Below the pieces are notes generated by a model. That model searched no databases. It was given only the letters and a program-made list of their open reading frames with translations, and had not been told where the DNA came from. A program made the translations under genes and the position numbers. From Welwitschia mirabilis (lineage: Eukaryota > Gnetophyta > Gnetopsida > Welwitschiales): a stretch of DNA of 64,000 nucleotides. This document shows, piece by piece, positions 46,038 to 57,350 of the stretch (within the stretch, counting starts at the first letter, position 1; each line of letters opens with the position of its first letter). The stretch spans positions 166,443,647-166,507,646 of the forward strand of contig JBOZIK010000001.1 of NCBI GenBank assembly GCA_051453625.1. The letters run 5' to 3'.

Positions 46038-46616
46038 GACTCTGTCCTATAGTATTAGGTAGAATCTTTATCATTTAGTATTAGTTGGATAATATTTTAT
46101 TCTATAGAATTTGATGGAGGTTAAGATTCCTTATCTTGTAGCATTAGGTGGAATATTTGTCTTGTAGAATTAGTTGAAAGCATGTCATAATCATTTCAAC
46201 ATGTGGTCTTAATTATAAATACTTTTAATTGATGTAATCATCATATGCATTAAAGCCACCATCACATGCCACTATCACTTATACCTACCACTTCACTACC
46301 ATGTTATTACTACATGTTTATTACATCAATGTCACATGTCTATCCTATCAATGCCACGTGTATCTAATGATCACAACTTACTTAGATGTAGTAATTAATA
46401 ATGCCTATGACTACATTTCTCATGTAGTTTGGAGCTGATTTGGCATGATGCTCCATTATGCTCTTAAGTACTTGGATTTATCATGTGAAAGTGCATAACT
46501 TTATAATTTATGAAAAAAAGTAAGAAAAGACATAATTTCATGATAAAAATGATTAGTTAAATATCTTTTCTAAGTTAAATTACCTAAAATATTTTATCTA
46601 AATGTTAATTTTTACA

Positions 46617-48228
46617 TGTTATTACTTAGATAGTGGGTTTCTAACCCACCTAGATTATTGATTCTTATATGTTTGAGTAGGTGTTTTGGATGAAGTTTTT
46701 GTTTTCATAAAAGTTTGAATGTGATTTTAATTATTTTAATAAAATAAAAAAATCAAAGACTTTTTGTAAATTTTTATATATTTAAAAATTCTTTAAACTA
46801 ATATTTTTAAAATTAAAACATTCTACATAGGAAATTTTCTAGAAAAGCATTTTTCTAGAATAGGAATGAATGGAGGAATCAGAATACTTATCTAAAACTA
46901 TTATCTGATGAAGGGCTTTAATTCAATATCTCTTTTCCTTTATCTTAATCATTTGACATGCATCTAGTAACACTTAAACCAAAAAATTCAAGATAGATCT
47001 AATAATATTCATAATACAATTTATAGTTAGGGTAAGGTAGATAGCATACGTTCAAAGTCCTTGAGATGTAAGTGGAGGTCTTCTGATTCTAATCCCTAAA
47101 ATGGGGAAGTACCTAAATGATGGATGGATTAAACTCTATCCTTCATGATATTGATGGTTGATAAATAGTTTCTAAGAGTTTTACTTAGGGTTATTAGATT
47201 GATTTAGTGATGTATTCTATTTAATGTTTTAGATTGTTTACTAACTGAGGTAGTAGGTTTGTAGGTTATCTAATAATTCTTCATTTGATTAAGGTATGTT
47301 ATTATTATAGAAGAGGCATTGATAAGTAGATTGGATATTTGGATTTGGTTATTTTTGGAAAGAAAAAGGTTGTTCTCTATGGGTATCTTCATGAGGTTAG
47401 TTTCTAGATGGTGGTCTCTATTCTTCATTTCTATTGGTATTAGGGTTCATGTTTTTATTAGAAGGAATCTGAATAGGGGATTTAATTTCTCTCAGATCCA
47501 ATGCATAGAAGTCTCAGAAAAATTTCAAAAGAGGGCCAAAAGACAAACAAGCTTCTAATGCTTAACAGAAGTCTCAAGTAAAATTTCAAATGTTATTTTA
47601 TATAAGGATTGATAATGGTAATCAAAGAAGGTAGTGATGCTAGTTGTTTTAAGATTTATGACATCAAGAAAAAGATAGAAATTTTTAAGATCCTACAAAA
47701 TGTTTTAGATTGTGAGGTTTCATAAAAATACAAGAAAAATCAAAATAATAGCAAATGTAAAATAAAACCTAAAGAAAATAAACCATAACTATTTTTTCAT
47801 TTAAGAAATTTATAATAAAAAATAGAAAAATAAACATAAACTAAAATAAAAAATTTATAGAAGTAAAAAGAAAAACAAGAAAAACAATGAGTTGTATATT
47901 AGGTTTTTAATTATTTTATCCTTGTTTAGTCGAAACCTGTAGAAAACTTGCTAGATTTGCAATACAAATTATTTAATATGAAAATATTATTCATATTAGA
48001 GTAAAAAAATAAATAAAAATTTAAAAAGGCCTAGTTTTGGTATCACTAGAAATGGATTAGTATCCACTACTAGAAAGAAAAGAAAATGAAATAAAAAATA
48101 AAATGGACAAGTCTGGGTATGAATAAAGATGACCAGTACCAACCATTAGAAAAAAAAATAACTAAACTAAAAATTATAAGGGAAAAAAAAAAACGTTATT
48201 CTCCTTCTAAGAAGTTACCGTGCCATTA
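46617..48228 (-). other. Leader/interior of gypsy element G
   Basis: 47290-48200 is homologous to the leader of F (43700-44810). The part 46617-47030 is AT-rich and has a small hairpin (TTCTAGAAAA / TTTTCTAGAA near 46836-46859). A forward frame at 47319-47558 is not recognised and is probably a shadow of the reverse-strand leader. LTR F ends at 46616, so F is likely inserted in G. Confidence 0.5.
47030..47190 (+). repeat. SINE-like fragment (candidate)
   Basis: GGTAAGGTAGATAGCATACG resembles a polymerase III A box, and GGTCTTCTGATTCTAATCCC, 35 to 40 bases on, resembles a B box (GGATTCRAATCCC). It is followed by GGGGAAGTACCTAAATGATG and a direct GATGGATGG. No poly-A or target duplication is clear. 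Confidence 0.35.
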
Positions 48229-48246
48229 TCCTTAACAATGGTACCA
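48229..48246 (-). other. Primer-binding site of element G
   Basis: Forward TCCTTAACAATGGTACCA against the expected TCCCCGGCAACGGCGCCA: every difference is C-to-T or G-to-A. It lies 6 bases from the LTR start. Confidence 0.85.
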
Positions 48247-48252
48247 AAAATA

Positions 48253-49620
48253 TGTTTATGAAATGAATTTGTCTTAGTTGTATTAAATGTGAACTTTAAT
48301 AAAACCTAGGCAAGTACTAGTATTATTATCCCATAGGGATAAATGAGGTAAATCTTAATATAAGTAACACAATTATTGCAAACTTACAATAAAATCAAAA
48401 TAAAGGAAAAATCCAAAACTTAAGATTTTGATGAACATTAATTAGTAAAAGGCTTATGTTGACTTATTGAATAGTACTTCTTTACTCCAATGATACCTTA
48501 TAATTTTTCTAAAATAAAACTTAAATTATTAAGTCATAGTAGCTCAGGGCTTACTGACATAATGTTATTTAATGCATGCGTTTTGGTAAGTTTAATAGTT
48601 ACTTTGGTCCTTCATAGCTCCTTATAAGGATGTAAAGTAAGGATAATTATACTTAAGATCCATCATCAAAAAGTGATTATAAACTAATAAGCTAACTTAT
48701 AAAATTCAATTAGTATCTAAAAAACTTGATAATGTAGCCTTACTTAGGGATTAAAGGTATAACGCTATACATACTAAAGTCAAAGAATGAATAACCAACT
48801 TTATATAAAATAATAAATAAATTACATTAAAGGAAGAAGATGAAGCTCATGTAAAATTTTTGAACTAGCCTTGAAATAAGTTTGCTTCCAAAAGAGGTGC
48901 TTAAAAAGATATGTTGACCTAACACTATAAGACTTATAACTATGTTCACCCAATCAAATATCTATTAAAATAAAGGATCAAGGCCCTTTAATAGATAAGA
49001 ATAGGAGTAAAAGTGGTTGAAAGCCTTTAGTTTGTAATGATTGGAGGTAATTACAATTAAGAAAATTACACTTTTGAGTAGTTATAATTTGGAAGCAATA
49101 TTTTCATGTAGCTTTAAGGAGAATGTTTGTTTTCTTATGAAAGCAATGATGATATAGCCTTTAGATCATGATACTTTTATCATCTGATGTAATTGCCATG
49201 TGTCTTTTCACATCATCATACTTGTCACTGCCATATGTTACTATCATGTGTTATTTTATGCCTTGCCACATATTATTAAAGTTTATGGTTTTTTCAAATT
49301 TAAATTTTAACTAATCCCTTAAGATGATCACTTTGCTAGGAAAAATTTAGAATATAGATTTTGCACTATTTTTTCCAAAAGACCGGTGGCGTCAGTGATG
49401 TAAATAGTAGTGCTAGTATCTTCAATTGGATGATTTTAAATTTTTAGCATGTCCTTCAAAAAGAAATATTTAACTTAAAATTGTTATGGGAAATTCATAA
49501 TCTTATAAATCATGTATAAACAGGTAGAATAAATAGTTTTCTGGTAAAATGGCAATTTTAATATCTTTGCCTAAGCTAAATTGATTAAATATACTTGGTC
49601 TAAATTTTAATTTTTGCACA
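48253..49620 (-). repeat. 5' LTR of gypsy element G
   Basis: About 1.37 kb, TGTTTATG to TTTTTGCACA. Related to the LTRs of C and F (GGGATAAATGAGG, AAGGCCCTTTAATAGATAAG with a decayed TATA, CCTAAGCTAAATTGATTAAAT). It is more closely paired with the inverted copy at 49803-51278. Together with H it forms a large inverted repeat. Confidence 0.85.
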
Positions 49621-49802
49621 TTAATATTAATGTAGATGTAGAATAAAGATGCTTCATTTCATGTCATTTTATTATAACTAGAAAAATAAAAAAGTACAAA
49701 ATAATGCAAGCTAAGATATAATGTATAAAAGATCATTTCATAACAAAAACATTTCTACCTTTTTGGTGTTTTTTCTCATAGCATTAGGATGAAGTGTATA
49801 CA

Positions 49803-51278
49803 TGTGCAAAAATTAACATTTCAACTAAGTTTATTTGATTAATTTAGCTTAGGTAAAGCAATTAAAATAGTTGTTTTTATCATAAAATCATGTCTTTTAC
49901 AATTTAATCATTATTTATAATTTTATAAACTTTCTCATAACAATTTCAAGGAAATTTCTATCTTATGAAAGACAATTTAAAAATTAAATAAAATCCAAGA
50001 GGAAATGTTAATGCCACCATCCAAGTCATGGACATTATCGATTGTTTGGAGTAGAATTGGTTTAAAACTACTTTCTGACATCGTTTTAAGAAATGCATTA
50101 CATTTTTCTTATGGGATTAAGTAGAAATTAAATTAAAAATATCTATCAACCTCAATGACATGTGGCAGAGTCACATAGTAACACATGGTAGTGACATGTG
50201 ATAGTGCTGAGTATAATGACATGGAAGACGCATGGTAATAGCATTCAATGGTAACAACATTAAAATCATCCAATGATTATGTTATATCCACTTTTACAAG
50301 AAAATAAAGAATACTTCTTAAAGCTACATGACAAAATTTTTAACCTTTCAAAATATAACTGCCTAAAGTGTAATCCCTTCAATTGTAATTGTTATCAACT
50401 ATTACAAGTCAAAGGCTTGTAACTTTCTCAATCCTTCCCTTACTTACAAAATGGTCTTGATCCCTTATTATAAGGGATAGTTTCAGTTGGAAAGTTACAT
50501 GAAATATTTGGAGCATTAGGTCAACATGGCTTTCTAAGAACCTTTCTTAAGAGTGGACTTATTATGAGGCTATTTTAAGGAGTCTATATAAGTCATCTTT
50601 CTTCTAAACTGTAATGTATTTTATTATTTAATGTAAGAATACTTTTTTTATTCTTGGATCTCTAGTGCACACAATCTCATACTTTTAATTCTTGGGTGAG
50701 ACCGTTCCTTGTTTTAATATAAAAAGTACTTATTTATTTTTTAGTTTTAGTTCACATAACCTAATACTTTTAATCTTTAGATGAGACTATGTTATTAAGC
50801 TCTATCAATATCAATGAATTATTTAAGTTAGCTTATTAGATATAGTTAATATTATATTATATATCTTAAGTACAATTGTCCTTACTTTCGATGTCTATGA
50901 AGGACTATGAAAATCAAAGTAACTATTGACTTTACCAATACTCATGTGGTGAATAAGATTATTTCACCACATCTTGAGTCATTACAATTTAATAACTTAA
51001 ACCTATGTTTTAGAAAAATTATAAGATATTATTAAAGTAAAGGTGTGCTATTAGATAAATTGAGCTAAACTTTTAGAGCTTGTTGATTTTCCTACATTAC
51101 AACTTAAAGTTTATCAAAAATTTAAAGACTTGACTTTTTCATTATTATCATTTCATTACAAGATTAATATTGTTATGTTACTTCTATGAAGACTTATCTC
51201 AATTATTTCTATTGAAGAATAATACTAACTGCTTACCTAGTTTAATTTACTAATGTTAGTCTTTTACTATAATAAACA
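49803..51278 (+). repeat. LTR H, opposite orientation to LTR G
   Basis: The reverse complement aligns with 48253-49620 across the whole length: GTGCAAAAATTAAC at the start, the CACATG/GTGACATGTG array at 50155-50245, the GGTCAACATGG block, CTTGAGTCATTAC, ending AATAAACA at 51278. A forward PBS follows at 51296, so this is a 5' LTR whose body lies to the right. Confidence 0.83.
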
Positions 51279-51295
51279 GATTTTGGTAAATAGAT

Positions 51296-51315
51296 TTAAC
51301 ACTGTTGCCAGGGAT
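51296..51315 (+). other. Primer-binding site after LTR H
   Basis: TTAACACTGTTGCCAGGGAT against the family signal TTGGCGCCGTTGCCGGGGAT: only G-to-A and C-to-T changes. About 17 extra bases separate it from the LTR end. Confidence 0.82.
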
Positions 51316-51329
51316 AAGGGCATAGTATT

Positions 51330-51790
51330 TGTTAAATTATGTTTTTCTAATTGATGTCAAACTAATGTTTTCTGTATAAAAAATTTTGTATATCTTGTGC
51401 ATAAGATGTTAATTACTTACAGGTCAAAAGATGAAATCGAAACCATTAATTTCTGAATACTAGAAATCTATCAGTTCTTTTATCTTCTTGAGGGGTCAAC
51501 TGGATTTTTAAGGGATTAATAACACCTAAAGCAAATAGAAAATGAACTACATCCAGAGGGGTCAACCAGATTCCTAATGATGTCAACCGGACTTGTAATC
51601 TTAAGGACCAATATCCCTGACCTTTATGGAGTGGACCAGACCTTTATGGAGTTGACCAGATTTGAGGACCTAATAAACAGTATCCCTAAACTGACTGTTA
51701 AGGGGTCGACTGGATCTATGATGGGGTCGACTAGACCTGATGAATCATAAGTCTTATTTAGAGTAGTGATTCTATATTTTCTAAAATATT
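51330..51790 (+). mobile_element. Copia-type LTR fragment inserted after PBS H
   Basis: Starts TGTTAAATTATG and contains GATGTCAAACTAATG, then repeated GGGGTCAACYRGAT and GGGGTCGACTRGA words. It includes a 21-22-bp tandem pair built on ACCTTTATGGAGT (51617-51660). It is homologous, in inverse orientation, to 1265-1870. The right end is not defined. Confidence 0.6.
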
Positions 51791-54544
51791 CCAAAAAAAT
51801 TCAAACCATTTATATTTTATAAAAAAACACGCATTTCAAAAATTTTAATAAAGTTTGGATAAAATCTAGTTAATAGGATGCATATCTTGTTAATAATATT
51901 CATAAATATGATAAAAAAGTTCAAGAAAATTGAGTAACAACTTGAAGATAGCATTGGCACTATTAAAGATGTTAGTAATCCATTTTACACCAAAAGCTTA
52001 ATCCTAATTATAGATGATAATTAATCCTAAACCATCATTATGTTTAAGAAAATAATAATAATGTTAAGTGCTACACCTTGACTTACATTATAAGTTTTGA
52101 TATATGGAAGATGTTTCCTAGATATTAATGTATAGGATGTTTAATTCTAGTGTAGTTTATCCTAGTTGTTATTTTCTCATAAGGACTATAGAGGTACGTT
52201 AATGGTTATAAGAACTAACAGAGATTTTGAAATAGGTTTGATTAGAAAAAGGATTTAGAAAATAATTAAAGAAATACTTCACTTAATGAGATATTTTCTT
52301 TTGAAAATAAAGAATTACTATTCGTAAGGTAATATATCATGTGAAACCTAGGTTATTAACTACATAGTCTAAATCTAATAAAAGTATAAATAATGGAATT
52401 CTTACATCTGATAATAAAATATAGAAATAACACTAACATAGCACAAAACTTATTATAAACTAACATATTAATTATCTAAACTAACGGACTAGAAGGAAAA
52501 ATCTAAGAAAAGAATACAAAACAAACATTTAGTTTGCACCATTGTATAATCAATAATCTTAATTAAATTAGAAATGTAGAATTAAAGTAAATTTAATCAT
52601 AAACAAAAGTGCATTTACCAATGATTTAAATACTATAGAGAATACTAGAATATAAATTAAGATCTAAGGTAGAGTATAATAGATGCTACATAAACTAGTC
52701 ATTCCCTCATACCCATGAAGGACTAAATGAGGCTTAACAATTTTTAATGAGATAAGCCTTCATCATACTCACTATACTTCTGTACCTAGCATGATAGAAT
52801 TTTAATGAATAATGATGAATGACACTCCAATGATGATAAACTCTAAACTTTAGAATTAATCAAGAGATGATAGATGAAGGATGAAGAATCATTAACCTTT
52901 AAGATAAGATGTGATTTTATAGATCTTCTTAGAGCTAAAGATATGTATTAGTTTATCCTTATTTTTAATAAGTAAGTAGTAGTGGATATCCTTAAGTAGT
53001 AGGACATGGATATGTAGTCTTTAGTCTTCATAGACTAGTTTAGCATTAGATTAGAAGGTTATCATTTGTTTATCTTATCCTCCTTTGCAAACCCACTTAG
53101 CCTTAGAACATCGATAACACTTGTAAGTTGGATATAGGAACTAGTCCCTTTTGCTTATCAAAATTTAGAAAATTCTAGGCAATAAAAGATGATGTATAAA
53201 TATAACATCAAAAATTAATCTTTCTTAATAAAAGTCTTGTAATTTAAGGAATAAAGCATAGTGACCAATATATTAATTACAAAATAGTATTAATAGCTTT
53301 AAAATATATTAATTTCTTAAGGGTTAAATATGTAAAACTTTAATTATAAATACCTCTTCTAACTAGCCATTTGCTAGTTCTTTGATAAATCTCTATCATG
53401 AAATGTTATAAAGGCTATCTTAAAACTAAAAATTTCACATCCATTTTCCATGTACCATAATCATAATTGAATTTACAGAAACTGATGTGTTAGGAATCCA
53501 TGAATAATAGTCATATGTCAAAAAATTTAGTTTGAATTACAAAAATTAGAATATTAGAATTTAAATTTATCATAGAACTCTCATTTTCTTTGGAAATATT
53601 TCAATTTTTAAAATTTTCTAAGTAAATAAAATGCATTAATTACTACGTAATTTTAATTACTTTCAATGAAAGTTTGGAAAAATATGACTAATTTTCATCA
53701 TTCCTTTCCAACCAAGCCAATTTAAACATTGTTCTAATGTTTAATTTATATTACATAAATTACATGATAAGAAGAAAAAGAATACATTCTACTATTACCT
53801 ATTATGCAAACATCACATAAATAAAATAAAGAATAATATGCATAAAAAATGAAGAGGGAAGAAGAAAAAGTCCATATCATATAGAAAAAGACTAGAATTC
53901 TTCTTCTTTTTATGCATCTAGTATTTCAATTTTCTTCTATCCATATTCTCAATATGTACAACTACACACAGCTATAGGAACCATTTGAATGCATCCTTTA
54001 CAATGAAATATTTACACTTACCTCATATAAGGACTTTAACTAAGAAGACTATTACGAAATAAAGTGACAATGCTCGTGGGATTGATAATAGCACTAATAA
54101 AAACTATGAGATGTAGAAGATGTAGTTGTAAATAAGATTAAGGCTATTAGGATTCATATATAAGAGGAAAAATATTAGTTGAAGATGCAAAACAATAATA
54201 GCATCAATGCTGCTAATGGAAGTATTAGTGAATGTACTCATAGGTGGTTGGGTTAGGTCTATATAAGTTTATGACATGAAGGGTTTGACAATGAAATGAG
54301 TAACAATCATGATAATAAGGGTTGGATTTTCAGAAGGGAATGAATGGAAAAATGAATTGAAAGCTTGATCTCATGTATTTTCTCTTTTACCTAAACTTAT
54401 TTAGTGTATTAAATTAAAATCACATACATAATCTAAGGACTAATCATAATAACTAATGATAAACTCATACTCAGCTTTATGAATCAGGTCTAAATCATTA
54501 ATATGCATCACTTATGTTGTTGTCAATTAGGTTAGATTCTAGTC
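51791..54544. other. AT-rich DNA, possible additional LTR, unassigned
   Basis: No coding domain. 52330-53760 has LTR-like composition and a reverse-strand TATA candidate (GATCTATAAAATC near 52914-52926), but I found no second copy or PBS, so the call stays open. Confidence 0.35.
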
Positions 54545-54708
54545 TAAGATTGATTGCTATAATGGTAAAGTCTTGGAGATATTAAACACAAGGTCCTAAG
54601 TTTAAACACCTGTGTTGACAAGGATGCATAGTTTTAATGGGTCCAAGCCCCCTTGGAAAGTTTTGTGATACATATCTACTTCGCTTACCCTTTCAAAGGA
54701 AAAAAAAA
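54545..54708 (+). repeat. tRNA-derived SINE
   Basis: An A-box-like TGATTGCTATAATGGTAAAG (54551-54570) is followed at the right spacing by a B-box-like CCTAAGTTTAAACACC (54595-54610). Then comes a unique body with GGGTCCAAGCCCCCTTGG and GCTTACCCTTTCAAAGG, and a terminal A run (54700-54708). Possible imperfect target duplication GTCTAAGA / GTTTAGAC. This is polymerase III SINE architecture; the family is not named. Confidence 0.6.
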
Positions 54709-55462
54709 GTTTAGACTCCAATTTGCATTTCTTCCTTAAGAAAGATGTGTTATTTTACTAAAACATAAAATAATGCAAATAAGATGGAGAGTTAAATAAA
54801 TGAATAAATTAAAATATATCATTCTAAAAAAATTATTTAATTAATAATTTAAACATTATTATGATAATGTTTAATCTGGCTCCTTAAATACATAAAATTT
54901 AATGTATCTCCATTGTTTGATTCATCATCCCTATAGATTCATTACAAACATGAGAGAAAACTTACATAAATGGAAAATATTTTTCCAAACTCACATGCAA
55001 TTCGATCATGTGTATATCAAATTAAACATTCCAAATTTTTCATTAGTAACATAGGTTACTAAATATAAATTATGAAGATATCCTATGTAGCAAATCCAGG
55101 TTAAAATAACTTATAAGTAGGATAATATGAGAGATGCCCTCTTGTAGTTTGAAATATGCTCATAAAGATTTGCATTTTCAAGTATCATATGATTATCCCC
55201 TATGCTAAATCATCACATAGATTCCATTTTTTGAAATTATAGTAAACAACATGTTTTTACACTAGTTACTCAATTTTATAAGTAGTGCCTAAAAGATATG
55301 TATGTCATCCCTATAATAAATCATAATGTTAGTAAGTCCTTCAATCTATAGAATTGTTCCCATGAAAATGTAGGTCCTATATAAAGTGTCTCATCCCAAT
55401 GGTATAAATGTATACCATGGAGGTCTTCACCATTTAGAATGCCTATATTATTTGTTTTAATT
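54709..55462. other. AT-rich DNA, probable 3' LTR or flank of element E
   Basis: Lies beyond the polypurine-type tract of element E in its transcription direction. It has a forward ATATAAAGTGTC near 55380. No LTR partner was found in the window. Confidence 0.3.
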
Positions 55463-55545
55463 CGCCTCCGCCTTCCTCCTTCCCCTCCCCCCCCCCCCCC
55501 CCACCCCAAACCTCCTTCCCCACTCTCTTTTTTTGCTTCCTTTAT
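55463..55545 (-). repeat. Polypyrimidine/poly-C tract (reverse-strand polypurine)
   Basis: An almost pure pyrimidine stretch with an uninterrupted run of 16 or more C at about 55487-55502. On the reverse strand it is a G-rich polypurine tract 250-300 bases downstream of the integrase end of element E, a possible plus-strand priming tract. It is also prone to replication slippage and assembly error. Confidence 0.7.
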
Positions 55546-55654
55546 TTATTTTGAAGTTGAGATATATTTTAAGTAGGGTTCTTCATCTTGTACAATGTGT
55601 ATCTTCTCTATAAAACTAAGGGTATTCAATAACAGATCTCCTCATGTAATGATA

Positions 55655-55735
55655 TATTTTCTTTTCCTTTCTTTTCTTTTTATTTCTCTCTTTCTCTCTT
55701 TCTCTCTTTTATTATTTTTTTTCTTTTTTTCCTTT
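55655..55735. repeat. CT-rich polypyrimidine microsatellite
   Basis: TTTCTCTCTTTCTCTCTTTC-type repeats and T runs. The hydrophobic Phe/Leu/Ser frame across it (55595-55792) is a by-product. Confidence 0.85.
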
Positions 55736-55789
55736 TTACGCACTTTATGTGAGAGTCTTCATATACATATGTGTGTCTTACTTATGGTA

Positions 55790-56620
55790 TAAATAAATAA
55801 TTTTGAGGTTTACATATGTAATTGGGAGGTTTTTATATCTTTATTTCTAAGTTCTTCAAGAATGTTTAGGTTGATTTTTTTAAACTAAGACTTCACTTAG
55901 ACTTTGATTCAATAATTTTATGAATCATAAAGCTTTATGTATAATTTTCAAGGAAAGATAATAAGCTTTTTCAAATATAAACCAACAAGGTAATGTTTTA
56001 ATGGAGGTATTATAGGTTATTTAGTAGGCCTAGAGGGTATCATTGGGGTGGAGGAATCAATCTTTCCTATTGGACTTTAATGTTTTCTATAGAATCTTTT
56101 TATCTCTTAATTCATGAGTTCCACTTGACCATTTATTTATGGATGATAAAGTGTTATAACTTTATGATTTATTTGCACTTTTTTTTATAAATTGATTAGT
56201 ATGGTATCACAAAAATGAGTTTCTCCCTTACTAATGATGGCTTTAGGATGACTAAAGTGGGATAAGATATGTTCTTTTAGGAATCTCATAGTGGCTCTAA
56301 AATCATATGTTCTAGTCAGAATATCTTCACACCACTTAGTGATGTAATCTATACAAATCAATATGTGTAAATATTTATAACATACAAGAAATTACACAAA
56401 AAAAACCTAAATATTGAATGGTTTAATCTTAAGAACAGATCAAAGAAGCATCATATCTCTCTTGTGCTACCTCAACATTAACATTCATCATAGGCTTTGC
56501 AATATTCCTATATCTGTTAAGAAAGAGGTGGCCATTATAGTCTAGATTGAAAGATTTTATGAGAAGCCTTTATGGTTAATAAATGATCTACACACTCTAT
56601 CTCATGTGTAAATTAAAAGA
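55790..56620 (-). pseudogene. Integrase of gypsy element E (Athila/Tat type), broken
   Basis: On the reverse strand: EYCKAYDEC (zinc-binding second half, family FCKSCDRCQ) near 56500, LHILICIDYITKWCEDIL at 56400-56335 (YILVAVDYVSKWVEAI), LKPSLVRERNSF, and YNTLSSINKWSSGTHE-type sequence for YHPQTNGQVE. ITYNTSIKTLPCWFIFEKAY and LNILEELRNKDIKTSQLHM (family LNELEELRNEAYENARIY) extend to near 55790. It has many stops. RNase H lies immediately upstream on the same strand. Confidence 0.87.
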
Positions 56621-56849
56621 TATTCAACATTTTAAATTATACAATACATAAATGAATGATTTGGTTAAGGTTCTAAAGTGGGGATTATCCTATAATTACT
56701 TACATAACTTATGAAAGGATTGTTCTTTTATTTGTTTATTTTTATGACTGGGAAATCTAAAAATCATTACATAATTAGTGATGTTATCATACCAAGTTTT
56801 CTCTTATAAATCTAGAATCTATTCATTAGGAGATAACTCATTTATGGTA

Positions 56850-57350
56850 ATCAAATCTAACAGAGATCGAGAATCAGGCTTAATGCAAGATGGATGATCT
56901 ACAATTACATTTTTCACACCATTTTTTTTCTTGATCTAATAATTAAATTCCTATAGAAGAAATATCCACCTCATTAATCTAGCCTTAGATTCCTCCTTAT
57001 CCAATAAGTATTTAAGAGTAGCCTAGGTAGCTAAAATGATAGTTCTTACACCTATAAGATATGATCTAAAGTTTTTCAAGGTAAGGACTACTATTAGAAG
57101 CTCTTTCTTTATTTTTGTATAATTTAATTAAGGACCTTGTAATGTTTTAGTTTCATACTAAATAGCATATGGTTTCCCATCCTTTTGTTAAACTAAGAAT
57201 ACTCCTATAAAATAATCATTTGCATCATGTAATAAGTCAAAAGAAAGAGAACAATCAAAAGGTTGTAAAATAGGAGCTGAAAGTAGATGTTTTAGTTTCT
57301 TAAAGGCATTATTAAATTTAGGAGTCTAGTCAAAAAACATATTTAATAAG
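56850..57350 (-). pseudogene. RNase H of gypsy element E, broken
   Basis: The reverse strand encodes FKKLKHLLSAPILQPFDCSL, SFDLLHDANDYFIGVFL, QKDGKPYAI, LNYTKIKKELLIVVLTLKNF, RSYLIGV, LKYLLDKEESKARLMRWIF and NVIVDH. This is collinear with Athila/Tat RNase H (LTSAPIIQPPDWSLPFEIMCDASDYAVGAVL, NYTTTEKELLAVV, LKYLLAKKDAKPRLIRWIL). The catalytic CDAS block reads HDAN. Confidence 0.9.

Larger units (their letters stand above)
44872..46616 (-). repeat. 5' LTR of gypsy element F
   Basis: Homologous to the LTR of element C (22293-23644): CCACARGGATGAAT near the start, GATAATTACTTA, TACTACTAGCTAA, GTATACTTAACATTTA, a TATA box in AAGGCCTTTTTATAGGC, and TTAATTTTTACA at the end. It is longer because of a G-rich insert (45609-45662), expanded 'tatagcatt' repeats (45710-46190) and a 100-N gap at 45938-46037. 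The CACATG/CACGTG array is at 46255-46365. Confidence 0.84.

Noticed and set aside
54551-54612. A tRNA gene
   Set aside because: The A and B boxes are present but no cloverleaf stems or anticodon loop can be drawn; SINE architecture fits better.
55595-55792. 65-codon Phe/Ser-rich frame
   Set aside because: Generated by the CT-rich microsatellite and the antisense of the integrase E end.
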